Shown here: piece after piece, positions 16,897-26,488 of the stretch | How positions within the stretch are numbered: the stretch's first letter is position 1 | Layout of the letters: every line of letters starts with the position of its first letter | Assembly (NCBI GenBank): GCA_947632035.1 | Contig: CANRNR010000014.1 | Span: 1 to 50,373 of the forward strand | Direction: 5' to 3' | DNA: 50,373 bases | DNA from: an uncultured Clostridia bacterium | Lineage (GTDB): Bacteria; Bacillota; Clostridia; TANB77; CAG-508 | Notes under the pieces: model-generated | Seen by the model: the letters and a program-made list of their open reading frames with translations, nothing else | Database searches by the model: none | Told to the model about the DNA's origin: nothing | Translations under genes and position numbers: made by a program

Positions 16897-19221
16897 ATGA
16901 AAGTTTTTACTAAGAAAGGAATAATACAAAAAATAATCGTTTTAATTATTTTTGTAATGTTATTTAATTTCATAGTTCCCAACATTTCATTAGCAATAGG
17001 TGAAAAAAAAGATAACGCTTCTGAAATATTTGGTAGATTATTTACTCCAATTAAAGAGCTATTATTAGGAGTTACTGATGCAGTTATTTGGGGTTTACAA
17101 TATGTTATGTATGGGATGCCTGAAACTTTTGTAGATGCGTATTGGCAAATGAATATTAATATTGATTTAAGTGGTAATGTAAACGATATACCTCGTAATT
17201 CTTCACAAGCCATAGACCAAGCCAAAAGCTCTTCAAAAGGAATTATACCTGTAAATTTAAGATTACCTATGTTTGTAATAAGTCCAGAAGAAATTTTTAG
17301 TAACGAAATACCATTACTAGATGTAGACTTTTTTAATATAGATGGTGATGGTTCAAAACAAATTCAGTTAGAAAATGGGGAAACTGTAACTGTAGATTCT
17401 TCAGCAGCAAAATTACAACCAATGATTTCAAAGTGGTATTACGCATTAAGAAATTTTGCAATAGTTGCATTACTTTCTATATTAGTCTACATAGCAATTA
17501 GAATTATTATTAGCAGTACTTCAGAGAGCAAGGCTAAATATAAGAGTCGTTTGATGGATTGGCTTGTTGCAATGTGCTTGCTTTTTACAATGCATTATAT
17601 TATGTCCTTTGCTGTTACACTAAATAATGAAATTGTACGTGCAGTAGGTAGTATGAGTGAACCATATAATTATCCAATAAAAGCTGAAGATGGAGATGAC
17701 AGACTACCAGGCAGCTATAAAAGTAACGATATGCAATTAGACACAAGTGGAGGTGCAATTAATTGGACTACTAACTTAATGGGAAGAGCAAGAATAGATT
17801 TGCAATTAATGTCAAAAGATTATAGTGCAACACAAAAATTATTACATAACTTTGCGTATATAGTTATATATATGGGGCTAGTAATGTATACAGTATTATT
17901 CTTATTCCGCTATTTTAAAAGGGTAATAATATTAGCATTTTTAACTATTGTAGCACCACTAGTTGCTATGACATATCCACTAGATAAAATACAAGATGGC
18001 AAAGCAGAAGGTTTTAATAAATGGATAAAGGAATATATATTTAATTTACTTATACAACCAGTACATTTAATCTTATATACAGTACTAATAGGAACTGCTA
18101 TAGATTTTGCAGCAGATAATCTTCTTTATTCATTAGTTGCATTTGGCTTTATATTACAAGCAGAAAAATTAATGATGAAATTCTTTGGATTTAATAAGGC
18201 AAGTACAGTATCAAATACATCAGCAGCTTTAGGTGGGGCTTTAGCTATGAAAGGATTAAATTCATTAACAAAAAGAATAGGTAGTTCTAATAAGCAACCG
18301 AAGGGAGAAAAACAAGCAGAAAAGGAAAAAAGTACGAAAATAACACAAGCAAATAGAAAGCCAGATAGAGATATAAATGAATTAATGAATAGTGTATTTG
18401 GAGGAGCTAGACTTAGTTTAGGTGGTGGAGGTAATTGGCAGACACAACCTAATCCTACACAAAATACTAATCCAACTGGAGATAATACTCCTACATCAGG
18501 TGAAAATCCAGTAGGACCCAATATGCCAACACCAAATTCAAACCCAGCAGGAACTGATATGCCAATGCCAAATACAAATCCATTAGGAACTGATATGTCA
18601 ATGCCTAACATAAACCCAGAAGTACCAAATTTTCCTGCACCAAATAATAATTCAGAACAAGAAGATACTACTCAAACAGATACGGATAATGAAGTACAAA
18701 ATCCTCCAATAGCAAATAATAATCCACGAAGAAATATGGAAGGTGGAAATAATTCAGATAATGCACCAGATTATAATCCTCAAAATTATGATTACACTTC
18801 GGAAGATTATAACGAAGATGATATAGATAATCCTCAAAATAATATTGCAAATATTAATATAGAAGAAACTCAAAGCAATAATGAAAACAATCAGATAGAT
18901 TATGAAAATAGTAGTGATAATTCAGGCAGACAAAGAAATTCTAACAATACTAACAATGATAATTATTCGAATAGATATCAACCTGAAATTGAAACAGATG
19001 AAAATTCACCAAGATTATCAAATAGAGGACCAGACCTTTCTAGTTTATTTGATGATTTACCTAAAGAAGAAAAAAGAACACTTACAATGCCTCAAAGAGC
19101 TTGGAAACGGAATAAAATATGTAGGACCAAAGGCTATAGGAGGCGTAGCAAAGGGTGTACTAAAAGTAGGATTAGCAGCAACTGGTGCAACAATAGGCTT
19201 AACTGCAGGTCTTGTGTCTGA
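16897..19221 (+). CDS. VirB6/TrbL-like paralogue 2, frameshifted (5' part)
   Basis: A 774-aa frame that follows the paralogue pattern through about residue 737: signal-like helix (8-30), PLLDVDFFNI, short outside segment, LQPMISKWYYALRN at about 174-187, the membrane core, and the longest linker of the four (about 512-725), rich in N, P, T, G. It then runs out of frame: after RAWK the conserved KGIKYVGP is replaced by RNKICRTKG and the frame ends at 19221. Removing the single C at 19108 restores WKGIKYVGP and the full C-terminal domain, which continues in the +1 frame to 19744. It is therefore a one-base-insertion frameshift, an assembly error, or, less likely, programmed shifting at the rare CGG codon. 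The outside segment is the shortest of the four. Confidence 0.7.
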   Translation: MKVFTKKGIIQKIIVLIIFVMLFNFIVPNISLAIGEKKDNASEIFGRLFTPIKELLLGVTDAVIWGLQYVMYGMPETFVDAYWQMNINIDLSGNVNDIPRNSSQAIDQAKSSSKGIIPVNLRLPMFVISPEEIFSNEIPLLDVDFFNIDGDGSKQIQLENGETVTVDSSAAKLQPMISKWYYALRNFAIVALLSILVYIAIRIIISSTSESKAKYKSRLMDWLVAMCLLFTMHYIMSFAVTLNNEIVRAVGSMSEPYNYPIKAEDGDDRLPGSYKSNDMQLDTSGGAINWTTNLMGRARIDLQLMSKDYSATQKLLHNFAYIVIYMGLVMYTVLFLFRYFKRVIILAFLTIVAPLVAMTYPLDKIQDGKAEGFNKWIKEYIFNLLIQPVHLILYTVLIGTAIDFAADNLLYSLVAFGFILQAEKLMMKFFGFNKASTVSNTSAALGGALAMKGLNSLTKRIGSSNKQPKGEKQAEKEKSTKITQANRKPDRDINELMNSVFGGARLSLGGGGNWQTQPNPTQNTNPTGDNTPTSGENPVGPNMPTPNSNPAGTDMPMPNTNPLGTDMSMPNINPEVPNFPAPNNNSEQEDTTQTDTDNEVQNPPIANNNPRRNMEGGNNSDNAPDYNPQNYDYTSEDYNEDDIDNPQNNIANINIEETQSNNENNQIDYENSSDNSGRQRNSNNTNNDNYSNRYQPEIETDENSPRLSNRGPDLSSLFDDLPKEEKRTLTMPQRAWKRNKICRTKGYRRRSKGCTKSRISSNWCNNRLNCRSCV

Positions 19222-19744
19222 CGATTTTTCAAATGTTCCAAAATACACATTGGCGGGAGCAGCTGCAACAACAATAGCAGGTAAAGGCATAGTTAACAAA
19301 GCAAACTCAATAAAAAATGGAATTAGTGAAGAATATAATAGATTTTATGAAGCTACACATACAAGTGAAGAAGTGCATGCTAGAGAAGATAAAAAAGCTT
19401 TAAATAATAAAGAAAGAATAAAAAAATATCAAGAAGAATTTAATGTTAGTCAAGTTGAAGCTAGAAGAATTATAAGAGAAGAAGCACAGCAATATAGAGA
19501 ATATGGAATAACAGATGATGACATAATTATAAAAGCTATGAAAACAAAAGAATTTGGAGAATCCAGAACATTAAAACAAAGAACATCAAAAGAAAGAATT
19601 TTATTAGCTAAGATGGCATCCCAAGTGGAAGGAAAAGAAGATAGATATAAACGTTTAAAAGAAGGATTAAAAGATAGAGGAGTAAAAAGTCAAGATGCTA
19701 ATAAATATTTAAGAACAATAAGAATGTTTAATAATTGGATGTAA
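18902..19744 (+). pseudogene. VirB6/TrbL-like paralogue 2, out-of-frame 3' part
   Basis: The open frame starts at ATG 18902, but only the part after about 19109 is homologous to the paralogues: NGIKYVGPKAIGG, then GATIGLTAGLVSDDFSNV, a helical tail with YGITDDDIIIKAMK and the closing MFNNWM (the others end in NWV). The first 65 or so residues are the wrong-frame reading of the N-rich linker and are not real protein. No good start lies at the beginning of the homologous part, so it is only expressed if the frame is corrected. Its high similarity to the intact paralogues suggests the shift is recent or artefactual. Confidence 0.7.
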
Positions 19745-19824
19745 TATTTAATTGGCTTAAAATAAGTTTTATGAAAGGAATATGATATATTTATATATTT
19801 AAATATTATCATGAAAGAAGTAAT

Positions 19825-22788
19825 ATGAAGATTTTTACAAAGAAGAAAATAATACAAAAGATATTAATTGCAATTGTTCTTGTAACATTATTTAATTTCA
19901 TAATTCCAAATATTTCACATGCAGATGATGAAGAATCTGGTGTGAAAGGTGTATTGTTTGAGCCAATTAAAGATTTTTTACTAGGAATAGGAGATGTAGC
20001 TTCATGGGTAATGAATAAAATCATATATCAAGCTGATGAAACTTTTCTAGATATATATTATGAGGATACTTTAAAAGCAGCTTTACGTGATTCTGATTCT
20101 TTTTGGGATAGTGTTACAAAGGGATTTGAATGGATAGATAAAAAATGTGGAAAACTTGCTGATAATATTCAGGATTGGCTTAATGGATATGGGTGGCCAA
20201 CGTCATCACATAGTTTACCTAAACATGTAAGGTTACCAATGATTATGCTTAGTCCAGAAGAAATGTTTAAAGGTGAAGTGCCATTATTAGATGTTAACTT
20301 TTTTAATCCTAAAGAAGATACTTATACAGAATATACTACTAGAGCTACAAGAGGAGATCCAAAAGGTTCTCCTATAACTTGTGTGGATGGTAAGCTAAAA
20401 AACCAGTATACTGATGGAACTATTGTTGATACAGATTGGACCGTTGAAGAGGCAATAAAACGATATTTTAAAGATTATATGCATTATGAAAGCGATAATA
20501 TGAATGTAATTGTAAATCATTTTTCAAACTTATCTCTTGATCAGTATGCAGACAAGCTTCCTTATGTTTCAGAATATATGAAAGCTTATTCAGCAACTGT
20601 TAGTTGGTATAATGATACAGATTACTATGAAGCTATGGTTGCTGTTGCTGTTACTTACTTAGATAATGATGAAAATAATACAGTTTTAGATTTCTATTTC
20701 TTAGAAGGAACAATAGGAGTTTATGAAAGCATAATTACAGAAAGACCAACTTCAGATGCAAAAACAATAAAATCTTCATCAGCTCAACTCCAACCAATAA
20801 TTTCAAAATGGTACTATGCTTTAAGAAATTTAGCAATTGTAGCATTACTTTCTATTTTAGTATATATAGCAATTAGAATTATTATAAGTAGTTCTATGGA
20901 AGATAGAGCGAAATACAAGCAACATTTATTAGACTGGCTTATAGCTATGTGCTTATTATTCTTTATGCACTATATTATGTCATTTGCAGTTACTCTAACA
21001 GAAGAAATAACGAAAGCACTAGAACCTATGAGTGAGCCTTATCCATATAGAATTGTAGATTCAGGTGATGGAGAAGGTAGAACATTAGATAAATATTATG
21101 TATCTGACGGAACACCAGTATTAGAGGTAGATGGAGTTAAAAAAATTGAAAATGGAATTGTATGGCCAGTTAACCTAATGGGGAAAGCAAGGCTTGATTT
21201 ACAAATGGAACCACCAGAGTATGATGACAACCAAATATTAATGAAGAACTTTAGTCTTACAATTATATATTTAGGACTAGTAATGTATACAGTATTATTT
21301 TTATTTAGATATTTAAAAAGATTATTGATGTTAACATTTTTAACTATTATTGCACCATTTATGGCTATGACATATCCATTAGATAAAATACATGACAATA
21401 GTGCACAAGGTTTTAATATGTGGCTCAAAGAATACATATTTAACTTATTGATACAACCACTACATTTAATTTTATATACAGTATTAATTGGTAGTGCAAT
21501 AGAATTTGCATCAGAAAACATTATTTATTCTTTAGTAGCATTTGGCTTTATGCTACAAGGTGAAAAAATAATGAGAAGATTATTTGGATTTGAAAAAGCA
21601 CAAACTGCATCAGCTACATCAGCAGCATTAGGTGGAGCTTTAGCTATGCAAGGAATCGAAATGATAAGTAAGCATTTAAAGGGTGGAAAAAGTGTTCCAA
21701 AAGATAAACAAGAAAAAAATAAAATAGCACAAGCTAATAGAAAACCTGACAAAGATATTAATGAATTAACTAGAAAAGTATTTGGTACAAATCAAAATGG
21801 TGCTGGAAGTAATGATAGTGGAACTCCTATTAACAATGGAGGAGCTCCAGGAGGTGGCGCACCAAATGGTAATCCAAATGGACAAAATGCTCCACAAAAC
21901 AATAATCAGCCTGATGGAACAGGAAATAATCAACCACCAAATCAACAAGGAACTGATAGTGGTACTCAAGGATCTGGTAATAATACACAAGGTTCAGGAA
22001 ATTCTGGACAGACACAAAATCAAAATGGAAGTCAGGGAGCTGGATCAGGAACAAATAGAACAGTAGAATCTGTTCAGGAAAAAATTATAGAATTAGTACA
22101 AAATAAATTTAAAGAAAAATTAGAAGAGAGCAAATATAGGCAATTAGCTAATAGAGTAGGAACTTCTAAATTTGGTAAAGGCATTAAATATGTAGGACCA
22201 AAACTTGCTAAAACAGGTTTGAAAGCAGTATTAAAAGCAGGCTTAATGGCTACAGGAGCAACTATAGGATTAACAGCAGGTTTAGTTTCAGATGATTTCT
22301 CAAATGTGTTTAAATATGGTGCTGTTGGTGCAGGAGCTGGTTTACTAACTGGAAATGCTATACCAAATAAGATTTCAAACTTAAAAGAAAATATTAGCAA
22401 AGAATATGATGGATTTTATGAGGCAACACATACAAAAGAAGAAATAAATGCAAGAATGGATAAAAAAGCATTAGAAGATAAAGCAAGAATAAAGAAATAT
22501 CAAGAAAAGTTTGGAGTAGATAGAGCTGGTGCACAAGTAATAATGAAAGAAGTAGCACAGCAATATAGAGATTATGGAATAACTGATGATGATATAATTA
22601 TAAAAGCTATAAAAAATAAAGATTTAAATGATGAAGAAAAAATTATGCTAGCAAAAATGGCACAACAAGTAAATGGAGACGAAGAAAAATATGATGCATT
22701 AAAAGAAGGACTAAATGATAGAGGACTAAGATTAGAAGAAATTGAAAAATACCTAAACATAATAAGAGATATGAATAATTGGGTATAA
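19825..22788 (+). CDS. VirB6/TrbL-like polytopic protein, paralogue 3
   Basis: The largest copy, 987 aa. Same order of parts: signal-like helix (about 10-32, ending near HADDEE), EPIKDFLLGIGDVASW, PEEMFKGEVPLLDVNFFNP (about 150-167), then the longest outside segment of the family (about 168-315; rich in Tyr, Asp and Thr, one Cys), LQPIISKWYYALRN (about 322-335), the membrane core, a G/N/Q-rich linker (about 653-747), then KGIKYVGP at about 785 and the conserved C-terminal helices ending in NNWV. The outside segment has no counterpart in paralogues 2 and 4. The ribosome site is weak (GAAAGAAG). It probably sits in the same membrane complex as its siblings. Confidence 0.75.
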   Translation: MKIFTKKKIIQKILIAIVLVTLFNFIIPNISHADDEESGVKGVLFEPIKDFLLGIGDVASWVMNKIIYQADETFLDIYYEDTLKAALRDSDSFWDSVTKGFEWIDKKCGKLADNIQDWLNGYGWPTSSHSLPKHVRLPMIMLSPEEMFKGEVPLLDVNFFNPKEDTYTEYTTRATRGDPKGSPITCVDGKLKNQYTDGTIVDTDWTVEEAIKRYFKDYMHYESDNMNVIVNHFSNLSLDQYADKLPYVSEYMKAYSATVSWYNDTDYYEAMVAVAVTYLDNDENNTVLDFYFLEGTIGVYESIITERPTSDAKTIKSSSAQLQPIISKWYYALRNLAIVALLSILVYIAIRIIISSSMEDRAKYKQHLLDWLIAMCLLFFMHYIMSFAVTLTEEITKALEPMSEPYPYRIVDSGDGEGRTLDKYYVSDGTPVLEVDGVKKIENGIVWPVNLMGKARLDLQMEPPEYDDNQILMKNFSLTIIYLGLVMYTVLFLFRYLKRLLMLTFLTIIAPFMAMTYPLDKIHDNSAQGFNMWLKEYIFNLLIQPLHLILYTVLIGSAIEFASENIIYSLVAFGFMLQGEKIMRRLFGFEKAQTASATSAALGGALAMQGIEMISKHLKGGKSVPKDKQEKNKIAQANRKPDKDINELTRKVFGTNQNGAGSNDSGTPINNGGAPGGGAPNGNPNGQNAPQNNNQPDGTGNNQPPNQQGTDSGTQGSGNNTQGSGNSGQTQNQNGSQGAGSGTNRTVESVQEKIIELVQNKFKEKLEESKYRQLANRVGTSKFGKGIKYVGPKLAKTGLKAVLKAGLMATGATIGLTAGLVSDDFSNVFKYGAVGAGAGLLTGNAIPNKISNLKENISKEYDGFYEATHTKEEINARMDKKALEDKARIKKYQEKFGVDRAGAQVIMKEVAQQYRDYGITDDDIIIKAIKNKDLNDEEKIMLAKMAQQVNGDEEKYDALKEGLNDRGLRLEEIEKYLNIIRDMNNWV

Positions 22789-22865
22789 AAATTATTAAAT
22801 AAAAAACTTATAAATTTAATTTTAAAAGAAATTTGAAATAATAAAAAATATGAATAGGAGGTATT

Positions 22866-25460
22866 ATGAAAATATTTACACAAAAAAGCATAACACAAAA
22901 GATAATTATTGCAATTATTTTTGTAATATTGTTTAATTTCATAATGCCAAACATTTCATTTGCAGATACAGATGGCTCTGGTGTAGCAGGTAAATTGTTT
23001 AAGCCAGTAAAAGAGTTTTTACTAGGAATATCAGATGCAGTTATGTGGGGAATGAATAAATTAATATGTGGATTAGACGAAACTTTTTTAGATTTAAAGT
23101 ATAACGATCCAAATAAAGTTAATTGGATTCAATGGCTGGAAGGTGCTATAGGTGCCACGGCTGCCGCGGCGATTATTGGATTTTTCCTTGGTGGGCCTCC
23201 AGGTGCTGCTGTGTTTGCTGCTGGAGCTTCTGTTGTTGAATCTGGTCATGCTGGCTTTTTGGTAAGCATATCTGCAAATCCACCTAATGGTAGTATACCA
23301 GAAATATTAAAATTACCTTTATTTGTAGTTACTCCAGAAGAAATTTTTTCTGATAAATTACCATTATTAGATGTTAATTTCTTTAATCCAACCAGTAAAT
23401 ATAAGCAAGAAAATATAATAGAAAAAGATGGGGAAACATATATAAAAATATATGATGCAGAAAATGGAATATCTGAAGACATAGAGATGAAATCATCTGC
23501 GTTAGAATTACAACCAACTATTTCAAAGTGGTATTATGCAATAAGAAATTTTGCAATTGTGGCATTACTTTCTATTTTAGTATATATAGCAATTAGAATA
23601 ATTATAAGTAGTTCTATGGAAGATAGAGCAAAATATAAATCTCGTTTATTAGATTGGCTTATAGCTATGTGTTTAGTATTTTTTATGCATTATATAATGT
23701 CTTTTGCAGTTACTGTAACAGAAGAAATAACAAAAGCAGTAGTTTCTGTGAATTATTTTAAAACATATGAAATAAAAAATCATGAAGGAGATGAAAGACT
23801 TTTAAGTGATTATTCAATAGAGGGAGTACCAGTATATGAATCTAATTTTGGAAATGAAGAAGAACAGCTTATGGTATGGCCTACCAATTTAATGGGAAAA
23901 GTAAGATTAGATTTACAATTTGAGACAGCATCAGATAATCAGAACCTTATGAAGTCATTTAGTCTTACAGTTATATACATGGGCATGGTGATGTATACAA
24001 TATTATTTTTATTTAGATATATAAAAAGATTAATAATATTAGCATTTTTAACTATAATTGCACCATTAGTTGCTATGACATATCCATTAGATAAAATTCA
24101 TGATAATAGTGCACAAGGATTTGATACATGGATAAAAGAATACATATTTAATTTATTGATACAACCAGTACATTTAATTTTGTATACCGTATTAATAGGA
24201 ACTGCACTTGATTTTGCATCCCAAAATGTTATTTATTCATTAGTAGCTTTTGGCTTTATATTACAAGCAGAAAAAATAATGAGAAAATTATTTGGATTTA
24301 ATAAAGCAGAAACGGCATCAGCTACATCAGCAGCCTTGGGTGGAGCTATAGCAATGAAGGGTATGAATGCATTAACTAGTCATTTTAAAGGCGGTAATAA
24401 TAAAGATAAAGGTGAAGAAGAAAAAAATAAAATTGCACAAGCAAATAGAAAGCCAGATAAAGATATAAATCAATTAACACAAAGTGTGTTTGGCTCACGA
24501 GAAAATAACGGAGGACAAGGTCCTAATAATGGTAGTGACCAAGAAAATGGACAAGGTGATAGTCAAAACGGACAGGGAGATAATCAAAATAGTCAAGGAG
24601 ATAATCAAAATAGTCAAGGAGATAATCAGAATAGTCAGGGAAATGCTCAAAATTCAGGAGCAAATGACCAAAATAATGGTGGACAACCAAATTCACAAAA
24701 TAGTGAAAATTCAAATGACACAGATGCTCCTATAGTAATATCTAGACAAGCACAAATTATAGCAGAAGAACAAAATAGAACAAGAAAAAAATTAGAAGAT
24801 AGTAAAATAAGAAATTTAGCAAATAAAGTTGGAAATTCTAAATTTAGTAAAGGTGTTAAATATGTAGGACCAAAATTTGCTAAAACAGGATTAAAGGGTG
24901 CATTAAAAGTAGGCTTAATGGCTACTGGCGCAACTATAGGCTTAACTGCTGGTTTAGTATCAGATGATTTTTCAAATGTAGCTAAATATGGTCTAGCAGG
25001 AGCAGGAGCTGGATTATTAGCAGGAAAAGGCATAACAAATAAAATAGCTAACATGAAAGATGGAATTAGTAAAGAATATGAAAACTTTTATGAAGCTACT
25101 CATACAAAAGACGAAATAAATGAAAGATCAGACCAAAAAGCATTAGAAGATAAAGAAAGAATAAAGAAATATCAAGAAAAATTTGGTGTTGATAAAGCTG
25201 GTGCACAAAGAATAATGAAAGAAGTAGCACAAGAATATAGAGCTTATGGAATAACAAATGACGATATAATTATAAAAATGATAAAAAATGAAAGTTTAAA
25301 TGATAACGAAAAGCTTATGGTAGCTAAAATGGCTTCACAAGTAGATGGAGATGAAGCAAAATATGATGCCTTAAAAGAAGGATTAAGTGATAGAGGAATA
25401 AGCAGTCAAGAAGCAGAAAAATATTTACAAATAATAAGGGATCTTAATAATTGGGTATAA
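22866..25460 (+). CDS. VirB6/TrbL-like polytopic protein, paralogue 4
   Basis: An 864-aa copy with the shared plan: signal-like helix (about 10-33), KPVKEFLLGISDAVMWG, PEEIFSDKLPLLDVNFFNP, a short outside segment, LQPTISKWYYAIRN (about 215-228), the membrane core, a Q/N/G/D linker with five 7-residue repeats (about 542-618), KGVKYVGP (about 661) and the C-terminal helices ending in NNWV. It alone carries a glycine/alanine-rich hydrophobic insert at about residues 90-138, encoded by DNA clearly richer in GC than its surroundings. It has a strong ribosome site (AGGAGG, 22857-22862), unlike paralogues 2 and 3. The VirB8-like gene starts 12 bp after its stop. Confidence 0.75.
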   Translation: MKIFTQKSITQKIIIAIIFVILFNFIMPNISFADTDGSGVAGKLFKPVKEFLLGISDAVMWGMNKLICGLDETFLDLKYNDPNKVNWIQWLEGAIGATAAAAIIGFFLGGPPGAAVFAAGASVVESGHAGFLVSISANPPNGSIPEILKLPLFVVTPEEIFSDKLPLLDVNFFNPTSKYKQENIIEKDGETYIKIYDAENGISEDIEMKSSALELQPTISKWYYAIRNFAIVALLSILVYIAIRIIISSSMEDRAKYKSRLLDWLIAMCLVFFMHYIMSFAVTVTEEITKAVVSVNYFKTYEIKNHEGDERLLSDYSIEGVPVYESNFGNEEEQLMVWPTNLMGKVRLDLQFETASDNQNLMKSFSLTVIYMGMVMYTILFLFRYIKRLIILAFLTIIAPLVAMTYPLDKIHDNSAQGFDTWIKEYIFNLLIQPVHLILYTVLIGTALDFASQNVIYSLVAFGFILQAEKIMRKLFGFNKAETASATSAALGGAIAMKGMNALTSHFKGGNNKDKGEEEKNKIAQANRKPDKDINQLTQSVFGSRENNGGQGPNNGSDQENGQGDSQNGQGDNQNSQGDNQNSQGDNQNSQGNAQNSGANDQNNGGQPNSQNSENSNDTDAPIVISRQAQIIAEEQNRTRKKLEDSKIRNLANKVGNSKFSKGVKYVGPKFAKTGLKGALKVGLMATGATIGLTAGLVSDDFSNVAKYGLAGAGAGLLAGKGITNKIANMKDGISKEYENFYEATHTKDEINERSDQKALEDKERIKKYQEKFGVDKAGAQRIMKEVAQEYRAYGITNDDIIIKMIKNESLNDNEKLMVAKMASQVDGDEAKYDALKEGLSDRGISSQEAEKYLQIIRDLNNWV
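24549..24653 (+). repeat. 21-bp minisatellite in the linker of paralogue 4
   Basis: Five imperfect 21-bp units; the middle ones read AGTCAAGGAGATAATCAAAA plus a final T, encoding the heptapeptide SQGDNQN. Units 3 and 4 differ at one base, which suggests recent duplication. Confidence 0.85.
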
Positions 25461-25472
25461 AAGGAGAATTAT

Positions 25473-26438
25473 ATGATTAATAAATGGTTTCGTAACCTTA
25501 ACCAAAATTGGAGAAATATAATAACAGTTATTGCTATAATAGTATTTTCCTTCATTGTATTTAGAACAATAGTTGCAATATATAGAATAAACAAAAATAA
25601 TGAGAATGAAGCTGCTCAAAATAGAAACAGTATTAAAGAAAATACATTAGGAAGTACAAATATACAGCAAAATAGTAAAAACAATAATATTAATTATTCT
25701 TCTAATAGTGATTTACTATCAGATGAACAAAAAGCCTTAGAAACCTTTGTAGAATATTGTAATAATAAACAAATAGATGAAGCATATCAAATGCTTTCAG
25801 ATGAATGTAAGGAAGAAATATTTCCAACAGTAGAATACTTTAACAAAAATTATATCCAATTAGTTTTTAATGAAAAGAGAACTGCAAAATTACAAGTAAG
25901 TATGTATGGAGACACAATTTATCAAATTTCATATTATGGAGATTTATTATCATCAGGAGGTTATAATCAATCTGGAGTTATTGAAGATTATGTATATTTT
26001 ACTAAAAAAAATAACGAAATAAAATTAAGTATAAATCAATTCTTATATTCAAATACATTAGAAAAAACAGCAGAAAATGATGATATTTTTGCAAAAGTTA
26101 CTAAGAAAAATGTTTATATAGACTATGAAGTTTATGATATAGAATTTACCAATAAAACTGATGAAAAGATATTATTATCTACCAGAAAAAACACTAAAGG
26201 TGTAGTATTAGTAGATGGAAAAAATGTAGAATATACTTCTAACATTGATGAACAATCATTAAACAGCATAGTTATAAATCCACAAGAAAAAAATGTTTTA
26301 AGCATTAAATTTACTAGAATGTATAATGAGCAAAGGGAAGAATCTAAAACTATTAAATTTTCAGATATTGTTGTAAATTATGATGAATACATAGGAGGAG
26401 AAGAAGCACAAATTAAAACACTTGAGATAGAATTATAA
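25473..26438 (+). CDS. VirB8-like protein (single helix plus NTF2-like domain)
   Basis: A 321-aa bitopic membrane protein: short cytoplasmic start, one membrane helix (about 15-37), an Asn-rich spacer, an NTF2-like domain (about 83-195) recognised by the helix EQKALETFVEYCNNKQIDEA and the YQMLSDECKEEIF stretch, and a C-terminal beta domain (about 205-321) with NKTDEKILLSTR, which may bind a partner. VirB8/TcpC proteins have this topology and form part of the membrane assembly scaffold. The position directly after the VirB6-like genes supports it. Start ATG 25473 follows AAAGGAG. Sequence similarity to VirB8 is not visible beyond fold-level pattern. Confidence 0.62.
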   Translation: MINKWFRNLNQNWRNIITVIAIIVFSFIVFRTIVAIYRINKNNENEAAQNRNSIKENTLGSTNIQQNSKNNNINYSSNSDLLSDEQKALETFVEYCNNKQIDEAYQMLSDECKEEIFPTVEYFNKNYIQLVFNEKRTAKLQVSMYGDTIYQISYYGDLLSSGGYNQSGVIEDYVYFTKKNNEIKLSINQFLYSNTLEKTAENDDIFAKVTKKNVYIDYEVYDIEFTNKTDEKILLSTRKNTKGVVLVDGKNVEYTSNIDEQSLNSIVINPQEKNVLSIKFTRMYNEQREESKTIKFSDIVVNYDEYIGGEEAQIKTLEIEL

Positions 26439-26488
26439 AATAAATACTAACATATTCTTTAGCATACTTAGAAAGGAATGTATTTTAT

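Noticed and set aside
19100-19115. Programmed +1 frameshifting in paralogue 2
   Set aside because: No known slip motif or stop codon at the site; the AAA-CGG codon pair alone is weak evidence, and the three siblings have no such arrangement.
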